From Flaccisagitta enflata (taxonomy: Eukaryota > Chaetognatha > Sagittoidea > Aphragmophora): DNA of 64,000 nt. The DNA lies in NCBI GenBank assembly GCA_965153355.1, contig OZ231126.1, positions 14,632,001 through 14,696,000 of the forward strand, given 5' to 3'. A program made the position numbers and the translations under genes. The notes under the pieces are model-generated. The model saw only the letters and a program-made list of their open reading frames with translations, was not told the DNA's origin and did no database searches. This document shows positions 29,229 through 64,000 of this stretch, piece after piece; positions within the stretch are counted from its first letter, which is position 1, and each line of letters opens with the position of its first letter.

Positions 29229-29476
29229 AATAAGATAATCAAATCGTCAAACCACCTAGCACCTGAACAGTGCGAGTTAAAGCCATTTCACCGATAATTT
29301 GATCTCTAAAAAATGATGATCAAGCGGGAAACGTTTTCCACTTAAAAAAGTTAAATGTTTCTTTCCAGATACTTATTTGTTTAGCAAATAAACGGCAGCT
29401 GCTCCGTCAATTACCTTCCCGCGAGGAAAAAGTCGGAAAAGTTTCCGTGTACAATATTCAGGTAAGCATGAATAAC

Positions 29477-29667
29477 AACAAGGCTGGATACACGGCTACC
29501 CCAGTCGCGTGCGGGTGGGCAGGGGTTGTAATTGAGGTAACCAAATCATTTGGGCAGGAGCAGTGAGGCCAAAAACCGCAAAACCCCCGAAAAAGTAAAG
29601 CGTGACGGACAGATCGACGTACGGTCCGACGGACGGACGGTCCGACAAAGCGGGGTGTCGCGACTAA
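29477..29667 (+). mobile_element. Family H copy (GTCGCG type), hairpin partly deleted
   Basis: AACAAGGCTGGATACACGGC end, AGTCGCGTGCGGGTGGGCAG block, GGAC core. The hairpin is reduced to GTCGCGACTAAAAA. Confidence 0.8.
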
Positions 29668-32626
29668 AAACGCAATTACTCAGGCTCCCAAAAATTTGAT
29701 CATATGACCTCTCGGCCTTTACTTTCAAATTACTTTGAAATCCGAGTGTAATCAAACTAAACACAGCTTTGAAATTCTAACGACCGTTTTTTTTACCCAT
29801 TTGGGAATGAATTGAGACTAAGTCAGGTGCTACGTCAAACGTGAGTGATCTAACTGCGCATCTGCCGTATCACACTTGTTTTGCGATCTGCCCTTTTAAT
29901 ACGGTTGGATGGTAGTCACGCAAAAATATCCAACGATTTTCTGAGACCAAGGTACATTTGTTGTCGATTTTATCTTCTCGAAAATAAAGAAGCTATTGTC
30001 TTGTTGTCAATTTTGACCTTTTTATTTATCGCTTTTGAAGCGCCATTTATTTTTTCCGGCGGTATAATCAGGGTTGACGGTGATTGAGTATGAACATGAG
30101 CTACGTGAGTGATGCCCGAAATTTTCATTCTCTGGACCTTAACCTTAACCTTGTCAAACTATCAAAATATCAAAGAATCTTAAACATATTAAACTAACAG
30201 GGTGTGCAAAAAATTTGTTTTTTTCATATTATCACAAAAACCATACTTACAGATTGTTCAGTTTGATGAATTTCAAAATATAATCTCATAACTAGTCCCA
30301 CTAGTTATTAAAGTACATAGGTTTTATTCTCCAACTAGAAGAAAAAGAGCAAAGAACAGCGATCATGTTTAATTGAAAATAAGACAAGACTTGTATCCCA
30401 AGGCGGTAAAAACGCAATGATATGCTTAAATCAAACAGCACAACCATGATAACCAAAATTTGATCTAAGCATTTCAAAAACCTGCATAAGCAATCTGGAA
30501 TATTATCACTTTTTATATGACCATTATGGGCAACATTTTTGGGACTAATGCAAATGGCCTTTCCTGCCTTCAATCATTCAATTATTAACAATTCTTCATT
30601 GCCTTTCCTCTGGTGTACATTCAAAAACAGTTAGTTAACATCAGTGACCTTGACTTTGGTGGATACATATCTGTTGGGAGTGGTTTTTGGCTTTTTGCAT
30701 GCTTTCTTCCATTTGAAAATACCAAATTCTTTGCACATCCTGTTATCAAACAATCACATCAAACTATCTTTTAATTCTTCCCTTAGCTATTCCCTGATCC
30801 TTCGCTTAACCGACAATGTTACAAAATAAAGAGTATGAGACATGAATTTTGTTTTTGAGCAGTACAAAATTAAAACTATAAGAAGGAAATATTTTCAATC
30901 AATCGATAGGAAAATAATCTCCAACAAACTCAATCAATATTTCAACAAAAAGACAACACGGAATCTGTTTTTGACAACTTATGTTTTGAAAGAAGGAATT
31001 GGGAGAAGGTCTAATGGAGAGAGGGGGGAGAGGGAGGGAGTAAGAGAAGGGGTATAATGTGTGGGGGGGGGGGTGTAAACAATGAGGCCTAATATGAGCG
31101 ACTTTTTTTTCTATGATAGGTGGAATAATATCTCTCACTAAACCCAAACTAAAATAAATGGAAGAGGGCCTTGTGAACCCTCGGCCTCACTGACTGGTTA
31201 ATACGCGCACCACTCCTAGTTTTCCACAAATCAGAATCTAAAAAACTGTCTTTCTTATTTACCCAAAAGCAATTTTTGTCCTCTATTTATGATTTCTCAT
31301 TAATGAATGTGGAAACATATCGAGTATTTTTTCAAGAAATCTCCATTTATCTCCAATGATAACCTATCACAACGACATTTTACACTAAATTTGGAAAGAC
31401 AAAAATTTTCATCATGGATACGGATTTTTCGAACATTCTGAGCTGCGACGATTTCCCTCTACAATTTCCAACTTGTTAAGGATTCACTAAGGCTAGTCTA
31501 CACACGGACCACTGAAAAGCCATGTATGATTATCAAGTAACTACAATTTGGAATAATTCCTCGCTAGCCTTGGCTTCCATCACATGACTTTTCGCGTGTG
31601 ATCATCTTCGTCACAGCGAGTTAGAAACTGCCAATTAACGAATTCCGCACCTCTCAAAGTGTTTTCGCTATCAATCGATTACATAGTAATCTTATATTTT
31701 TTGAACTCAACAAGATTTAGGACTAGACTGAAATCTTTGTATGACAAAAAGTGTCCCTTTTCATCTTCTGCGCTGAGCAAAAGCAGTTAATTCATAGAAC
31801 GCCACCATCACAAATGTCTGTAGCTCAAATGTTTGCCATCTAAGTAAACATTTCTTTTTTCACCGCATTATGCAAATTAGGTTCCTAATGCTGACATTGC
31901 CTAGACAGCTGTCCAGCTCGCTAGTTATCTTTCCTGTTTTTTTTCTGTTCTTTTTATGTTGGATTATTAAAAGTATTTGACCACTTTTCTTGATCGATAT
32001 AACCAAAGCGCGCAATCATATAGAAATAGTTGGTACATGACAAAAGTTAAATCATGGCGCCTCTTTAAAACTGTGCCCGCCATTTCCAGAATGAAGAATA
32101 GGAAACCCTTGAGACAAAAATCTTTCCTGTATCGATTTTTCCTTGTTCTTTCCTGATAATCAAAAAAAGTTGACTAGTTGGCACTTGAATAACTAGGATG
32201 GTCAGTCAATGTTCATTTCATATTAAAAAAAAAGCATCGATACGCACAAAAAAAAAAAAGAATTAAGAGATAGCAAATTACATAGGAAATATCTCATGCC
32301 ACTCGTTGCTAGCAAAAGCGGCTAGTCTCTAAGTCATAGGATAGAATTGCTTTTTCTTCTTTTTCATTTTTTTATCTAAACGATAAACAGAAAAACATGT
32401 CATGGTAGTGTTCGTGGAAGGAAATGCTACACTGGTTTTGAACTTTTTTCATTGGACACGTCAGGCAAGTACTTTGACTAGCCAGAGGCGGGTTTTTTTA
32501 AATCAACTTTAATATCAAAGTGATTTTATCTATCTCAGATGAAAAGCGAATAAAGCAGATCAATTTCCAAAATAAACAAACCAATGCACATTTACACGCG
32601 CACTCACACATTCACTCGATATGATA
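29668..32626. other. Gene-free spacer
   Basis: No exon with a recognisable domain on either strand. AT-rich; the only low-complexity patch is a G-rich one at 31020-31075. It separates the transporter's 5' end from the pseudokinase's 3' end. Confidence 0.55.
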
Positions 32627-33230
32627 ACAGGTCTCACAAAATTAGGCGGAAAGAGATGAAAACTCTTTGAAAAGAGGGTTAAAAATGGGAATATAATCAA
32701 TCCAAGTGTTGTATATCACCAATTTATGTTTATTTTATCAATATAATGTGAAAAATGCCCAAAAAAGGAAATGGCTATCCCCTAATGAACGTAAATATGC
32801 TGATGAGTCAAAGGTAAACAAATTTGGGATTGACACACTATTCTTATTGTTTATGCTCAACTTCACCTTCAATTACTCAACTGCTGTCAACGTACGCGGC
32901 TTTTTGTCTGCGTGACTGACTTTCCTGCATCCATCTATTGCATTCCACGATAAATTGCGATTTTTTAGCATTCCATCTTCTTAAAATGAAGGACAGTAAA
33001 CGTTTTCCACTTAGCTGCATTTTTTCCGTTAAAATCAGCAATAATCTGACACCTAACTTTTGGTAAAACACCCTCCATCACGCCCTATATGCAGGAAAGT
33101 CGCCAACATCGCTTTGCTATGTCAAAATACTGGGTCTTAGCTATCTCCATGTCAAATTTCATCATGCTGAGGGCATTTTTACTATCTATATTGATCATTT
33201 TACTTTTCCGCCTAATTTTGTGAGACCTGT
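32627..33230. mobile_element. MITE with 26-bp terminal inverted repeats
   Basis: Left ACAGGTCTCACAAAATTAGG and its exact inverse on the right, each followed outward by TA. A TA target fits Tc1/mariner-like mobilisation. The interior has short inner inverted words and no transposase. Confidence 0.65.
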
Positions 33231-33533
33231 TAGACAACAAAGTTTCAACGTCACACAACGGAGAAAAAAAAACACAGACGCGAGCGAGATTCAGCACCGA
33301 GATTGATAATAGTATGATAAGTTGATAACGAAAGAAAATTTCGAAATCCTAGCACATGGTTGAGATTGAAAATGTATACTAGAATAATGTAACATCAAAA
33401 TGGAGAAAAGCACATTTTCATGTACTTACGAGCGCTCCACCGCTCATTTTCACGAGAAATGAGTCATATAGCGCATTCCGTAGATTTTTTTTTTCAAAGA
33501 TATTATAATTCATCTAATCTAAACTTTTCTTCC

Positions 33534-42110
<8,577 letters not shown>

Positions 42111-42287
42111 AATTAGTCTTTGTTAGGGTAGATTAGTAGGGTAGATTTGTCTTTGTAAGGTTAGATCCGATCATTTGATAGCACACTTTCGTTTCATTTA
42201 GTGAGTCAGCGCTCGACTTCTTCTCTGTGTTGTATTTGTGTTGTTTTTTTTCCTCACCTTTTTTTCATTTTCTTTTTCTTTTTCTTT

Positions 42288-42511
42288 TTAGTTGCGGATT
42301 CGCAACTCTAAAACTATAAGAGGCTTTGTCCGTCCGTCGGTCCGTTGGTCCATCGGTCTGTTGGAGGTCATTGAATTGAAAAGTGGGAAAAAGAGCGTTT
42401 TCCATACTTTTGTGTATGTTCGAGTGTAGGGGGATGGGTTGGGGTGTGGATGGGGGTTGGATGCCCCTGCCCACCCGTCCGCAACGATATTGTGACCCCG
42501 CGTCACTTGTT
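42288..42511 (-). mobile_element. Family H subfamily with alternative 5' end
   Basis: The hairpin AGTTGCG-AATC-CGCAACT is intact, but the 5' end reads AACAAGTGACGCGGGGTCAC instead of AACAAGGCCGG. Same subfamily as 58278-58516. Confidence 0.75.
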
Positions 42512-42570
42512 CTTTTTCTTTTTCTTCCTTAATTCCTCTTCTCCCTCTTTCAAATCATATCAATTTGATT

Positions 42571-42621
42571 CTTCTTCTTCTTCTTCTTCTTCTTCTTCTT
42601 CTTCTTCTTCTTCTTCTTCTT
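42571..42621. repeat. TTC trinucleotide repeat
   Basis: About 17 TTC units directly before a family B end. Confidence 0.95.
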
Positions 42622-43158
42622 TTTGGGCAGCGGCCCCGAAGGGGACGAAATCCTGTAGAACACAGGGGGACTTTTGTTCGTTATTCCGTCCCTCCGTGCG
42701 TCCCCCCCAGGCCCTCTCAGGCCTGAAATCTGCCCTCTCAGGCCTAAAATTAACCTTCTCAGGCCTGAAATATGCCCTCTCAGGCCTTGAATCAGCCCTC
42801 TCAGGCCTGAAATCTGCCCTCTCAGGCCTGAAATCTGCCCTCTCAGGCCTGAAATCTGCCCTCTCAGGCCTGAAATCTGCCCTCTCAGGCCTGAAATCTG
42901 TCCTCTCAGGCCTGAAATCTGGCCTCACAGATTCAAGGCCTGAGAGGGCAGATTTCAGGCAGAGGGCATTCAGGCCTGAGAGGGCAGCCCCAGGCCTGAG
43001 AGGGCCTAGAGAACGGACGGACAGACGGATGGAATGATGAACAAAAGTCCCCCTGTGTTCTACAGGTCTTTGTCCCCTTTGGGGCCGCTGCCCTGCTTCC
43101 TCTCACTCCATTTCACTATTAGGCAAAGCAGGGCAACGGGTATCGCTGACCACGTATT
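42621..43158. mobile_element. Family B element with CTCTCAGGCCTGAAATCTGC minisatellite
   Basis: GGGCAGCGGCCCCGAAGGGG start. About 11 units of a 20-21 bp repeat at 42710-42925, then inverted units to 43010. CCCCTTTGGGGCCGCTGCCC and GGTATCGCTGACC end. Confidence 0.82.
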
Positions 43159-43269
43159 GCCCTTGGGCGACCTGTTCTTCTTCATCTTCTTCTTCTCTGA
43201 CACTCGATTGAAAACTGCCACATCGTATAGTAGCGGACCTCAAAGAGGCCGTTCACCTTTTCAAGATTT

Positions 43270-43519
43270 TTAGTCGGGTGCTACGCGACTCTACACCTCA
43301 CTTAAATTATGGCAAGGAAACTTTATTGAGAAGTCTAGAAACCCGCTTTGTTCGCTATGTCTGTTGAATAGTTGGATGCTTCATTGGTTGGTCAGTAACG
43401 ATTTTTCAGCGTTTACAAGTGGTTTTACTGATTCTGCCTAAGTGCTTGATGAGCCTTTTTTTTATCACTGCCCCTTCCCATGCGCCCGCGACTTGAGTAG
43501 CCGTGTATCTGGCCTCATT
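43270..43519 (-). mobile_element. Diverged family H copy
   Basis: TTAGTCGGGTGCTACGCGAC at the hairpin end and GAGTAGCCGTGTATCTGGCC at the other. The core microsatellite is largely lost. Confidence 0.6.
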
Positions 43520-43591
43520 TTTTGTCTTTTAAATTCTGCAGTGAATATTTCATGGCAACAGCATCTTTTTACTTTTTTTTCAAACTTTCGA

Positions 43592-43600
43592 CGCACGCGA

Positions 43601-43651
<51 letters not shown>
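43592..43651. repeat. ACGC tetranucleotide repeat
   Basis: About 14 ACGC units. Confidence 0.95.
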
Positions 43652-43653
<2 letters not shown>

Positions 43654-43815
43654 CGTTGTCCTCATCAACTTGTTTCTACTTTTTTACGATTTAACAACCT
43701 TAAATCAAATCCTGACTCATTGGGAACTTTTAATGACGAGGTAACCTGTCCAGCTAGTTTGACAAGCTCGCGTGTCTTTTCATCAGTTAAAAAAATGTGA
43801 ATGAGTGCTTCTTTT

Positions 43816-43997
43816 TTAGTCGCGTGCACGCGATTCTACAACCCGCTTTGTCCGTCGGTCGGTCGGTCCGTCACACTTTACTTTTTTTATGATTTTTTTT
43901 CTTTGACCTCACTGCTCTCGCCCAAATGGTCTGGTGACCTCAAAATGGCCCCTGCCCACCTGCACGCGACTTCGGTAGCCGTGTATCCGGCCTTGTT
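43816..43997 (-). mobile_element. Family H copy (GTCGCG stem)
   Basis: Minus strand: AACAAGGCCGGATACACGGC, AGTCGCGTGCAGGTGGGCAG, short core, hairpin AATCGCG-TGCA-CGCGACT, CTAA. It lies 175 bp upstream of the kelch gene's start codon. Confidence 0.88.
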
Positions 43998-44171
43998 TTT
44001 TTTTATTCCAAGGTGAAAGTTGGGTGCTTCGCCACAATTTCAAAGTATTGCTCAATCGCTTCAACCAAAATCAGATTTAGATTTGATTACACCTCTTGTG
44101 GTTTCTAGTATGGGCAAAAAAGCAACAATCACTTGAATCATGAGTTGACTAAAGAAAAAAAGATCATCAAC

Positions 44172-47145
<2,974 letters not shown>

Positions 47146-47631
47146 CATTTTGACGTGTAATGAGTTGCGACAAATCGATAACAATGCTCCGTTACTGAGT
47201 CTTGCTGTGGGTTATTACGCGATCGGGCAGAGGCAATTTGCTTATTTTTAATCTATTCGTTTTAGTAATTAACAATGGCAATGCGCGGGCGCTGCAATAC
47301 ATTACGATTTTGACTGCTTCAGAATGAGTCTCTTTGAGAGAGCCGAGAGGACAGCCAGTCACTCTTGTGCAAGATAAAAACAAAGCAATTCCAACATCAA
47401 AAAGTACTAGAAGATTAACAGACATAACATGAATTGCTCGGCCTCGTCTAGATAACCTGCGTATGAATGTTTATGAAGGGCATATAAACAACAAATGAAA
47501 ACTTTAAGTACAAGTCAAAGAGCATAATGTGGCTTTTTGTAAGTATTACCATGAATGAGTCAATTGTCCTTTGCGCTCGGGAGGCATTGGGCAAAAACCT
47601 TTAGCACAGCAATATGCAAATGAGTCTTTGA
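47146..47631. other. Convergent 3' ends of kelch and kinase genes
   Basis: About 490 bp between the kelch stop and the likely kinase stop. No recognisable element or further exon; it should hold both 3' UTRs. Confidence 0.5.
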
Positions 47632-58018
<10,387 letters not shown>

Positions 58019-58277
58019 GAAATTTAGATTTAGTTTTATGAAATTAAGATCTATTCAATCGGATTTTTTTTAAATGTTCATTCATTCATTTTTTTGGGTC
58101 TTGAAGCCAGTTATTGAAAATAATTGTCTGTAGTTTCCCCCGGACGATTCACGTTCTTAGTCCACTGATGAGTCACGGTGGGTAAAATTGTGAAAAACAA
58201 GTCATGACGAGGTGATTATTGAATGTAGGAATCCTGGAAATGAATTGGGAAGGGTTAATAATTGGTGCACCTGATTT

Positions 58278-58516
58278 TTAGTTACGGACACGCAACTCTA
58301 TATGAGTCTTTGTCCGTCCGTCCGTCCGTCCCTTGGTCCGTTGTCCGTTGGTCCGTCCGTCAGCAAAAGTCAAAAAGTTGGAAAACGAGCGTTTTAGAAG
58401 TTTTTTGTGTATGTGTCTGTGTTGGGAAGGGGGTTGGGTAGGGCGTTGGGTGTGCATGGGGGTTGGCCGCCCCTGCCCACCCGTCCGCAACGATATTGTG
58501 ACCCCGCGTCACTTGT
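58278..58516 (-). mobile_element. Family H copy, alternative 5' end subfamily
   Basis: Hairpin AGTTGCG-TGTC-CGTAACT, GGAC core, GTTGCGGACGGGTGGGCAGG, and 5' end AACAAGTGACGCGGGGTCAC as at 42288-42511. It lies 260 bp upstream of the kinase start codon. Confidence 0.78.
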
Positions 58517-58815
58517 TTTCATTTAACTTTTTTCGACGCAGATTATGAAAGAGAAAAAAAATATAACGTGTCCAGCCGTTTAGGGCCGATCAATCATCTT
58601 GTCTAAGGTACAGGGCTGCAGAAAGTTGCCGAGCACGCGAGCGGCGCTTGCAGGAAGCAAGCAAAGCCAGTAAGAAGTAAGAGGTGGAAGAAAAGAAAAA
58701 AAAACAGAAAAAAAACAGAAAAAAAAATTTAACAGAAAAAAAGAAAAAAATATAAAAAAGAAATAAAAAGCTAGTATCTATTTCTTTCTGTTTCTGTCTC
58801 TGTTCCTTTCTGTAT

Positions 58816-59848
<1,033 letters not shown>

Positions 59849-59937
<89 letters not shown>

Positions 59938-59940
59938 AAA
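59849..59940. repeat. GAAA repeat
   Basis: About 23 GAAA units. Confidence 0.95.
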
Positions 59941-60316
59941 GTTTAACGAGAAAACTGGTAATCTTGAAAACAGCAAGACCAGGGTAGAAATCATCGGTGA
60001 TGATTGGTCTCTGAAAGAACAAATACGAAGAAACCGATGAGTAATCGCCTCCCCCCACCCCCTCTCCGGAAAAAAATCAGGGTCAAGTTGGCCAATTGGT
60101 ACGCTCAGTGACATGAGCATGAGCGAATATCGTACGATGGCATTAACGGATGGATGAACAGACAGACGGATGGAAAAAAATGAAAGAGGGAAATACAGGA
60201 GCTCTTACTCATCAGCTGTATTGCGAGATGATTTCACTGAGATGATGGTAATTGGAGGATCGCTGCTCTTTAAAGCCTCCGAAAACAGTTTTTAAAAAAA
60301 GAGAATTGGAGAGTCC

Positions 60317-60470
<154 letters not shown>

Positions 60471-60547
60471 GGCAGATACAGAGACAGAAGGACTTGAAAT
60501 CTGGAACAGAAGAAGAGACAAGTCTCACATATATTTGGGACAATGCT

Positions 60548-61010
60548 ATGAATATTTTTGCAGAGTTATATATACAAACCAAGGACTATCAAGTAGAAAA
60601 TCTTTCCCAAGCGCTTTTTGAAAAAATGAAAATTCAACATTTTTATTTATTTTGCATAGACTATTTTCAGGTTGGTTTGACTATCTTTGACAGCATAATG
60701 ATAATCCTGATGAAATTATTTGATAGGTCGCACTATATAGTTTTACAAAAATAAAATTTATTTTTAAAGCCACCACATAAAATTACAACGGTGGCCTAAA
60801 ATATGAATTTTTCATTTCTTATGAAAACCATACAGTGCGACCTATCAAATGAATTTGAATTTTATCAGGATTAACATTATGCTGTCAAAAAATAGGTCAA
60901 ATCAACCTAAGAAATTTTCTTTACAAAATAATGCTAAAAATCTTGAATTTTTTCTTTTTTTTCAAAAAGCGCCTCAGGAAAGATTTTCTACTTGATGGTT
61001 CTCGGTTTCT

Positions 61011-61035
<25 letters not shown>
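60548..61035. repeat. ~490-bp imperfect palindrome (probable MITE)
   Basis: TTTTTGCAGAGTT on the left pairs with AACTCTGCAAAAA on the right; AAGTAGAAAATCTTTCC pairs with GGAAAGATTTTCTACTT; CGCACTATA-type and CAGTGCGACC segments pair toward a GCCACC/GGTGGC centre at about 60785. Confidence 0.65.
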
Positions 61036-61527
<492 letters not shown>

Positions 61528-61974
61528 AATGAGACGGAACGAGACAAAGCTGGCAATGTTGACGAAACGAACAAATAGGAAAGCAAAGAGGTGGAACGAG
61601 ATGGATTTACAGTGTCGAAGGTAAGTATTCCTCGAGACAAACAGATTTAGATGCTAAGAGTAATTGTTGAAAAAAAAAGAAAGCGAATGTATATACAGAA
61701 AAAAAAAATATTTAAGGCGACGTCGCAGAGAGAAAAAGTGTGCGCGATGAAAAGGCGAGATTTGGTTCCAGGAACTGATGCAAATCCTTGGATCAAAAAA
61801 GTAAATAGAAAATTCAAAAGGTAAGAAAAATATAGGCAACAAGAAAAGATTATATAAAGGAGATACGGAAAAAAAAGTATGAACAAGGATGCAACGAAGA
61901 TTTCAGCCAAAGGATCAAAAAAGTTGATGAAATAGAAAAAGGTGCGAGGATACATGCATATCCTCAGCTAGCTG

Positions 61975-64000
61975 CGTTAATGAGTAATGAGTAATGAGTA
62001 ATGAAGGGTAGTACCCCTGGGCAGACCATAAGAGTCCACATGGCGGGGACCTCGTTAACGATAGATGTGTGCAACATCCGTTCATCTGTTCGCGTTCTAT
62101 GTTTTTTTTTTTCTTGTTCTTTGTTTAAGAACATCGCTGCACCGTCGTCAGTTTTTTTCCTAATCCTCCATAATGATTTTCTCCAGCTTCTCAGACCGTT
62201 TTTTTCGCGTTCCATTTCCATTTGTCAAATGCATTTTTGAATGCATTCACCGACTTCTGCTCTCTCACGATATCTGGAATTGCATTCCATATCCTTGACG
62301 CTCTAGCACAAAAACAGTTGCGCCTTATCTCCAGTCTTGCTGGTTCTTCCTTCAGCACATTTTTCCTTCTTTCCTCCTTTCCATCTGTCACTTTGGTATT
62401 TCTTCTTGTGGGCCTTGCATCATCTTCCTCTAATTGGAACCATTTTTCTTTGTCGACTCTGTTGAACCCATTGAGAGTCTTGAAGGTCTCAATGGCGTCA
62501 CCTCGTTCCCGTCTTTCCGCCAGCGTTGTGAGGCCAATTTTCACCAATTTTTCCTCATAAGAATCTCCGCGGACGTCCGATAGCAGTCTTACCATCCGTC
62601 TTTGCACTTTTTCCAATAAATTTTTGTCTCCTTCCAACCATGGGCACCATGACTGCACGGCAAATTCTAGCTTTGGCCGGACAAATGTTTTGTACAATGG
62701 GACGAGGGTTTTCGCGTTTCTATAATGGAAACTTCTTTGAATTTGCCCAAGTGCAAAATTCGCCGCTTTTGCCGCCGCCGCACATTGCTTTCCCGGTTTT
62801 CCGGTTGCTTCCATCCAGACTCCCAAGTCTTTCTGCTCCGTCGTTTCGCCGATTTGTTGACCATTCATGACATAATTATATTTTGGATTGTTCCTCCCGA
62901 CGTGCATGATTTTGCACTTGTCCGCATGAAACGTCATACCCCATCTCTCGGCCCATTCCATCAGTCTGTCAATCGTTTCTTGCATGCGTTTTTTGTCGTC
63001 GTCATTCTCAACCACTTGAGCGACTTTCGTGTCGTCCGCAAACAGAAGTACCAATGCTTCTAGAACTTCTTTGCATATGTCGTTGATGAAGATATCGAAA
63101 AGGGTTCCTCCCAGCACCGAACCCTGTACGACGCTGCTGAGCACCTCTATCCATTCCGAGAAAACTCCTTCCACTTTCACACGCTGCCTTCATCCCTTCA
63201 TCCAATCTTCAATCCATTTGAGCAGTTTCCCCTTTATTCCCACCGTTTCCAGCTTCATCATCAGTCTTCGGTGACAGACCTTGTCAAAGGCCTTACTAAA
63301 GTCCAAGTATAGGATGTCATACGACTTGCCTTCGTCCAACCATTTAGTCGTCGCGTTGTTAAATTCGATGATGTTTGTCATCACAGATCGTCCCGACCGG
63401 AAACCATGCTGTTCTTCCGCAATCAGCCGATGTCCCTCTATATGGTTCATCACCGACTCCTTCACCAATCTCTCCATTATCTTTCCAGTTACGTTAGTCA
63501 AGCTCACAGGTCTGTAGTTCGCTGGATCCGCTTTTTTTCCCTTCTTAAATATAGGCGTCACTTCCGCGTCGCGCCAATCATCAGGGATTTTTCCGTCTTC
63601 CATTGATTTTCTGAATAACAATGTGAGCGGCTCCGCAATTTCATTTTTTAGTTCCTTCAAAACTCTTGGCGTGATCCCATCCGGTCCCGCTGACGAATTT
63701 TCTTTCAGGTTGCCGATGATACGGAGGACTGTTTCTCTTTCGATAGTGATATCTTCGATGACCTCGTTTGCTTGCTCCGTCTGCATGGCTGATAACGTTT
63801 GATGACAGACCGTGAAAACCGAACCATATTGTTCATTTAGCAGATTTGCCTGTTGTTTTGGGTCAGTAACTGTCCGTTTATCTCTGTCCATAAGCGGACC
63901 AATCCTGCAGCGTGTCTTTTTCGCTTTATTCACAAAGGCATAGTATAACTTTGGGTTTGTTTTGCGGCACTCTGCAATCTTCCGTTCATGAGCATTCTTC
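61975..64000 (-). mobile_element. CR1/Jockey-type LINE, 3' part, cut by the window edge
   Basis: ORF2 reverse transcriptase, a ~190 bp 3' UTR, and a terminal run of three to four CATTACT-like heptamers at 61977-62003. Short tandem repeats instead of poly(A) at the 3' end are characteristic of CR1-like LINEs. The 5' end, with the expected endonuclease, lies beyond position 64000. Confidence 0.8.
62191..64000 (-). pseudogene. LINE ORF2 reverse transcriptase, partial, one in-frame TGA
   Basis: One frame runs from the window edge to the stop at 62191 and is broken only by TGA at 63190-63192. Known RT blocks appear in order: SSAGPDGITPRVLK, NYRPVSLTNVTGKIMERL, EEQHGFRSGRS, YLDFSKAFDKV, then after the stop VVQGSVLGGTLFDIFINDI, the catalytic FADD, and the CR1/L2-style C-terminal LEFAVQSWCPW and RRMVRLL segments. 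This enzyme would copy element RNA at the target site. A single defect and otherwise clean frame point to a fairly recent insertion that is now non-functional. The endonuclease domain is outside the window. Confidence 0.85.

Noticed and set aside
63190-63192. TGA read as an amino acid (recoding or altered code)
   Set aside because: The host gene models end normally and use no internal TGA; a simple nonsense mutation in a LINE copy is the economical explanation.

Overview
The window is nuclear DNA from a eukaryote with spliceosomal introns, most likely a non-vertebrate animal or close relative. The reasons are GT-AG introns that join in consistent phase across four gene models, STK35/PDIK1L-like kinase domains, a CR1/Jockey-type LINE, cut-and-paste DNA transposons, and degenerate TTAGGG repeats. 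I cannot name the species. Most of the 64 kb is non-coding and repetitive: long microsatellites such as a ~430 bp CT tract and a ~410 bp CAA tract, minisatellites, and nested transposons. Most long open frames here are microsatellite translations and are not annotated.

Four host genes can be assembled. (1) On the minus strand, 28784 to 16018, a four-exon gene encodes a ~507-residue, ten-helix EamA/DMT-type transporter. Its introns hold a mariner-like MITE, an inverted pair of ~1.09 kb elements and a complete gag-only LTR retrotransposon. (2) On the minus strand, 42110 to 33534, a five-exon gene encodes a pseudokinase. (3) On the plus strand, 44172 to 47145, a two-exon gene encodes a predicted LRAT/NlpC-P60-like domain joined to a kelch propeller. 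(4) On the minus strand, 58018 to about 47632, an eight-exon gene encodes an intact kinase with a long low-complexity tail. The two kinase genes look like paralogues and flank the kelch gene.

Layout: 1-15.8 kb is repeats only (a 2.16 kb element with a minisatellite core, a 2.04 kb hAT-like composite, tandem repeats). 16-28.8 kb is the transporter gene with its insertions. 29-33.5 kb is gene-poor. 33.5-58 kb is the kinase/kelch cluster. 58-62 kb is repeats, and 62-64 kb is the 3' part of a LINE reverse transcriptase gene cut by the window edge.

Two repeat families recur throughout. Family H (at least 18 copies or fragments) has an AACAAGGCC end, a GGAC/ACCG microsatellite core and a terminal hairpin ending in CTAA. 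Its hairpin stem and its distant 5' inverted segment differ between subfamilies but stay complementary, the pattern of a selected structure. It resembles Helentron/HINE/DINE-1-type non-autonomous elements. Family B is a foldback element with GGGCAGCGGCCCC ends and an inverted minisatellite core.
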